A DNA stretch of 43,291 bases from an uncultured bacterium (GTDB taxonomy: Bacteria > Bacillota > Clostridia > Oscillospirales > Oscillospiraceae): assembly GCA_949840775.1 (NCBI GenBank), contig CATKXO010000025.1:1-43291 (forward strand), written 5' to 3'. The position numbers were made by a program, and so were the translations under genes. Positions 41,418 to 43,291 of this stretch are shown here, one piece after another. The first letter of the stretch is position 1. Every line of letters begins with the position of its first letter. Under the pieces are notes generated by a model. It was not told the origin of the DNA. It searched no databases and was given only the letters and a program-made list of their open reading frames with translations.

Positions 41418-41484
41418 TGCAGGGGCCGCCGCCCTCAGCGGCCCGTTTCATAAGGGCGGGCTGGCCAAGGGGCCAGCCCCTACA
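41418..41484. repeat. Palindromic intergenic element between ychF and the chromate genes (copy 14)
   Basis: TGCAGGGGCC to CCCCTACA, with hairpins GGGCCGCCGCCCTCAGCGGCCC and GGGCTGGCCAAGGGGCCAGCCC. It begins 2 nt after the ychF stop and ends 24 nt before the transporter start. Confidence 0.85.
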
Positions 41485-41486
41485 AA

Positions 41487-42575
41487 TCACACATTAAATC
41501 TAAATAGAATAATATCCCCGTCCTGGACCACGTACTCCTTGCCCTCGGAGCGGATGAGGCCCTTCTCCCGGGCGGCGGCCATGGAGCCGCAGACCATCAG
41601 GTCGTCGTAGGAAATAACCTCGGCCCGGATGAAGCCCCGCTCAAAGTCGGAGTGGATCTTCCCCGCCGCCTGGGGAGCCTTGGTGCCCCGGGTGATGGTC
41701 CAGGCCCGGCACTCGTCCTCCCCAGAGGTGAGGTATGAGATGAGGCCCAGCAGGGTGTAGCTGGCCTTCACCAGCCGGTCCAGACCGGACTCCGCCACCC
41801 CCAGGTCGTCCAAAAACATCTGCTTTTCCTCCGGCTCCAGTTGGGCAATCTCCGCCTCCAGCTTGGCGCACACGGGGATTACCTGTGCCCCCTGCTCCCT
41901 GGCCCGCTGCTCCACCTGCCGGTAGTAGTCCACCGCCGCCGGGTCAGCAAAGCCGTCCTCGTCCAGATTGGCGGCGTAGATCACCGGCTTGAGGGACAGC
42001 AGCTCGCAGTCTGGGTACGACCCGCTGATGTCCACCTCTGTGTAGCTCCGGGCGGACTTGCCGTCGTTGAGCCAGGAACGCAGACCCTCGAAGTCGGCCG
42101 CCTCCTGAAGGAATTTCTTGTCCCCCTTGGCCGCCTTTTTGGCCTTGTCGATCCGCCGGTCCACCATCTCCAGGTCGGCCATCACCAGCTCCAGGTCGAT
42201 GGTGTCCATGTCCCGGACGGGGTCGGTGGCCCCCTCCACGTGGATGACATTGTCGTCGTCGAAGCAGCGGACCACGTGGACGATGGCGTCGGTGGCGCGG
42301 ATGTTGCCCAGAAACTTGTTGCCCAGGCCCTCTCCCCGGCTGGCCCCCTTTACCAGACCGGCGATGTCCACAAACTCGATCACCGCCGGGGTGGTCTTTT
42401 TGGGGTGGTACATCTCGCTCAGCTTGTCCAGCCGGGCGTCAGGGACCGCCACCATGCCCACATTGGGGTCGATGGTGCAGAAAGGGTAGTTGGCGCTCTC
42501 CGCGCCGGCGTTGGTAATGGCGTTGAACAGGGTGCTCTTGCCAACGTTTGGCAGACCCACGATTCCTAATTTCAT
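41487..42575 (-). CDS. ychF: Obg-family GTPase/ATPase YchF
   Basis: The 362-residue protein starts at ATG 42575 ([15 protein letters not shown]) with GGAGG upstream. G1 is GLPNVGKST, switch II is [17 protein letters not shown], the altered G4 is NLDE (in keeping with the ATP preference of YchF), a coiled-coil insert covers about 130-200, and a C-terminal TGS domain (about 280-362) ends [15 protein letters not shown]. YchF binds ribosomes and affects stress responses. It is the last clear chromosomal gene before the integrase remnant. Confidence 0.96.
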   Translation of the reverse strand: MKLGIVGLPNVGKSTLFNAITNAGAESANYPFCTIDPNVGMVAVPDARLDKLSEMYHPKKTTPAVIEFVDIAGLVKGASRGEGLGNKFLGNIRATDAIVHVVRCFDDDNVIHVEGATDPVRDMDTIDLELVMADLEMVDRRIDKAKKAAKGDKKFLQEAADFEGLRSWLNDGKSARSYTEVDISGSYPDCELLSLKPVIYAANLDEDGFADPAAVDYYRQVEQRAREQGAQVIPVCAKLEAEIAQLEPEEKQMFLDDLGVAESGLDRLVKASYTLLGLISYLTSGEDECRAWTITRGTKAPQAAGKIHSDFERGFIRAEVISYDDLMVCGSMAAAREKGLIRSEGKEYVVQDGDIILFRFNV

Positions 42576-42628
42576 TTTTCTCTCTACCTCCTGATTTTTC
42601 AAGGGTTTCCGGCGTTTGAATGATGTCT

Positions 42629-42766
42629 ACCACACCATTTATACACCATTTTCGCATTTAGGTATGTTTAGATATATAGAGTTATGGCCATTCGGCCACT
42701 CCTTATCGCTAAGTTCGTAGCGGCGGCTCTTTGTGGTCTGATTTGCATTACATCCCACCACACCAT
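42629..42766. repeat. 10-bp direct repeats flanking the space between ychF and the integrase
   Basis: ACCACACCAT occurs at 42629-42638 and 42757-42766, just outside the 3' end of the integrase gene; a partial copy (ACACCATT) lies at 42643-42650. The position fits attachment-site or integrase arm-binding repeats. The 196-bp gap holds nothing else I recognise. Confidence 0.4.
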
Positions 42767-42771
42767 CCGAC

Positions 42772-43291
42772 TCAGGCACTTTGGTGAGATTCAAATTGCC
42801 TCACTGCATTTGCCATAGAATCGTCAGTCACATGGACATAGCGGTCCATCGTCGTTTTAATGCTGGCATGGCCGAGCAGTTTCTGCAAAACCTTCGGCTG
42901 CATACCGCTCTCAATTGCCCGAGTTGCATAGGTATGGCGAAGCGCGTGCATACAAAATCGCTTGATTCCCGCCTCATCACAAAGCTTATACAGGTGGGTA
43001 TCGTAGGAGCTATTCTTGTTCGGCATCCCCGTTCGGAAATTGATGAAGACCAGATCCCGCATAACAAGCTGCGATTTAACACCCGTTCGCCAGTCGATAT
43101 ACTCTAGGGTTTGCGAGAGCATTGGAGATTCTTTTCGGTAGGCCCGACTTAACTCCACGCTCTGGAGTATCTCATATGCCCGATTAGTCAAAGGAATCGT
43201 TCGATAACTTTGCTGGGTTTTGGGCGGACCAGCCCTCCAAAAGGCTTGCTTATGCCGATACTCTAAAGTCTTATTGACAGTCAAGGTTCGT
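42772..43291 (-). CDS. Tyrosine site-specific integrase, C-terminal part (5' end outside window)
   Basis: The frame is open to the right edge, so the N-terminal DNA-binding part lies beyond it. The visible 172 residues are the catalytic domain: the first active-site Arg probably lies before the edge or in the KTQQSYRTIPL strand region, then HALRHTYATR (His and Arg of the HxxR box), LLGHASIKTTMDRYVHV with the second His and the nucleophilic Tyr. This matches phage and Tn916-type integrases. It points toward ychF, so the element itself extends to the right. Base composition here is less GC-rich than in its neighbours. Confidence 0.88.
   Translation of the reverse strand, partial: RTLTVNKTLEYRHKQAFWRAGPPKTQQSYRTIPLTNRAYEILQSVELSRAYRKESPMLSQTLEYIDWRTGVKSQLVMRDLVFINFRTGMPNKNSSYDTHLYKLCDEAGIKRFCMHALRHTYATRAIESGMQPKVLQKLLGHASIKTTMDRYVHVTDDSMANAVRQFESHQSA

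Overview
The window is a GC-rich Firmicutes chromosome segment. Gene content and order (alr next to ndoA/mazF, a Phe T-box ahead of pheST, a two-gene SufCB, AsnA, a clustered arginine operon, redundant purine salvage) fit a gut Clostridia of the Oscillospiraceae (Flavonifractor/Pseudoflavonifractor-like). That placement is inference from gene content and style; no rRNA is present. I saw no tRNA, rRNA or CRISPR array.

Left edge (1-3,950) is a scrapyard of mobile-element pieces: the 5' part of a DUF6744-like gene, a DUF3854 primase-like gene without its N-terminus, the C-terminal tail of a Y-family polymerase, a YolD-like gene with an in-frame TGA, a VWA-domain gene cut off beside an IS3-family element, and that IS broken inside orfB. 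Next comes a large UvrD/HelD-type helicase with zinc ribbons at both ends (3,948-6,776). The right edge (42,600-43,291) carries the C-terminal part of a tyrosine integrase, so another integrated element continues beyond the window.

Between these lies ordinary chromosome. 7.1-12.5 kb is a purine salvage operon: a divergent adenine deaminase paralogue, a canonical adenine deaminase and an NCS2-type permease. 12.5-20.4 kb, mostly minus strand, holds a membrane-anchored GH25 muramidase, a split cobalamin methionine synthase (catalytic MetH plus a separate reactivation-domain protein), AsnA, a DUF4358-transglutaminase lipoprotein and a threonine aldolase. 20.5-25.2 kb is a Phe T-box operon: polysaccharide deacetylase, pheS, pheT. 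Divergent from it, 25.2-32.1 kb has sufC-sufB, the NAD(P)HX repair enzyme, a lipoprotein, alr, mazF without an antitoxin, and a secreted protein. 32.2-38.2 kb is argG-argH-argJ-argB-argF, with an ArgR-type operator upstream. 38.5-42.6 kb has an HPt protein plus response regulator, a two-subunit chromate transporter and ychF.

The most striking signal is a family of palindromic intergenic elements of about 65-120 bp, with ends TGTAGGGG/CCCCTACA or TGTGGGACC/GGTCCCACA. There are thirteen copies between 6.9 and 41.5 kb, plus one element of a different family. In operons they fill the gap almost exactly, starting 0-13 nt after one stop codon and ending 16-32 nt before the next start, so that only the Shine-Dalgarno is spared. 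At three promoters they stop 7-16 bp upstream of the -35 box. None was seen in the mobile-derived flanks.
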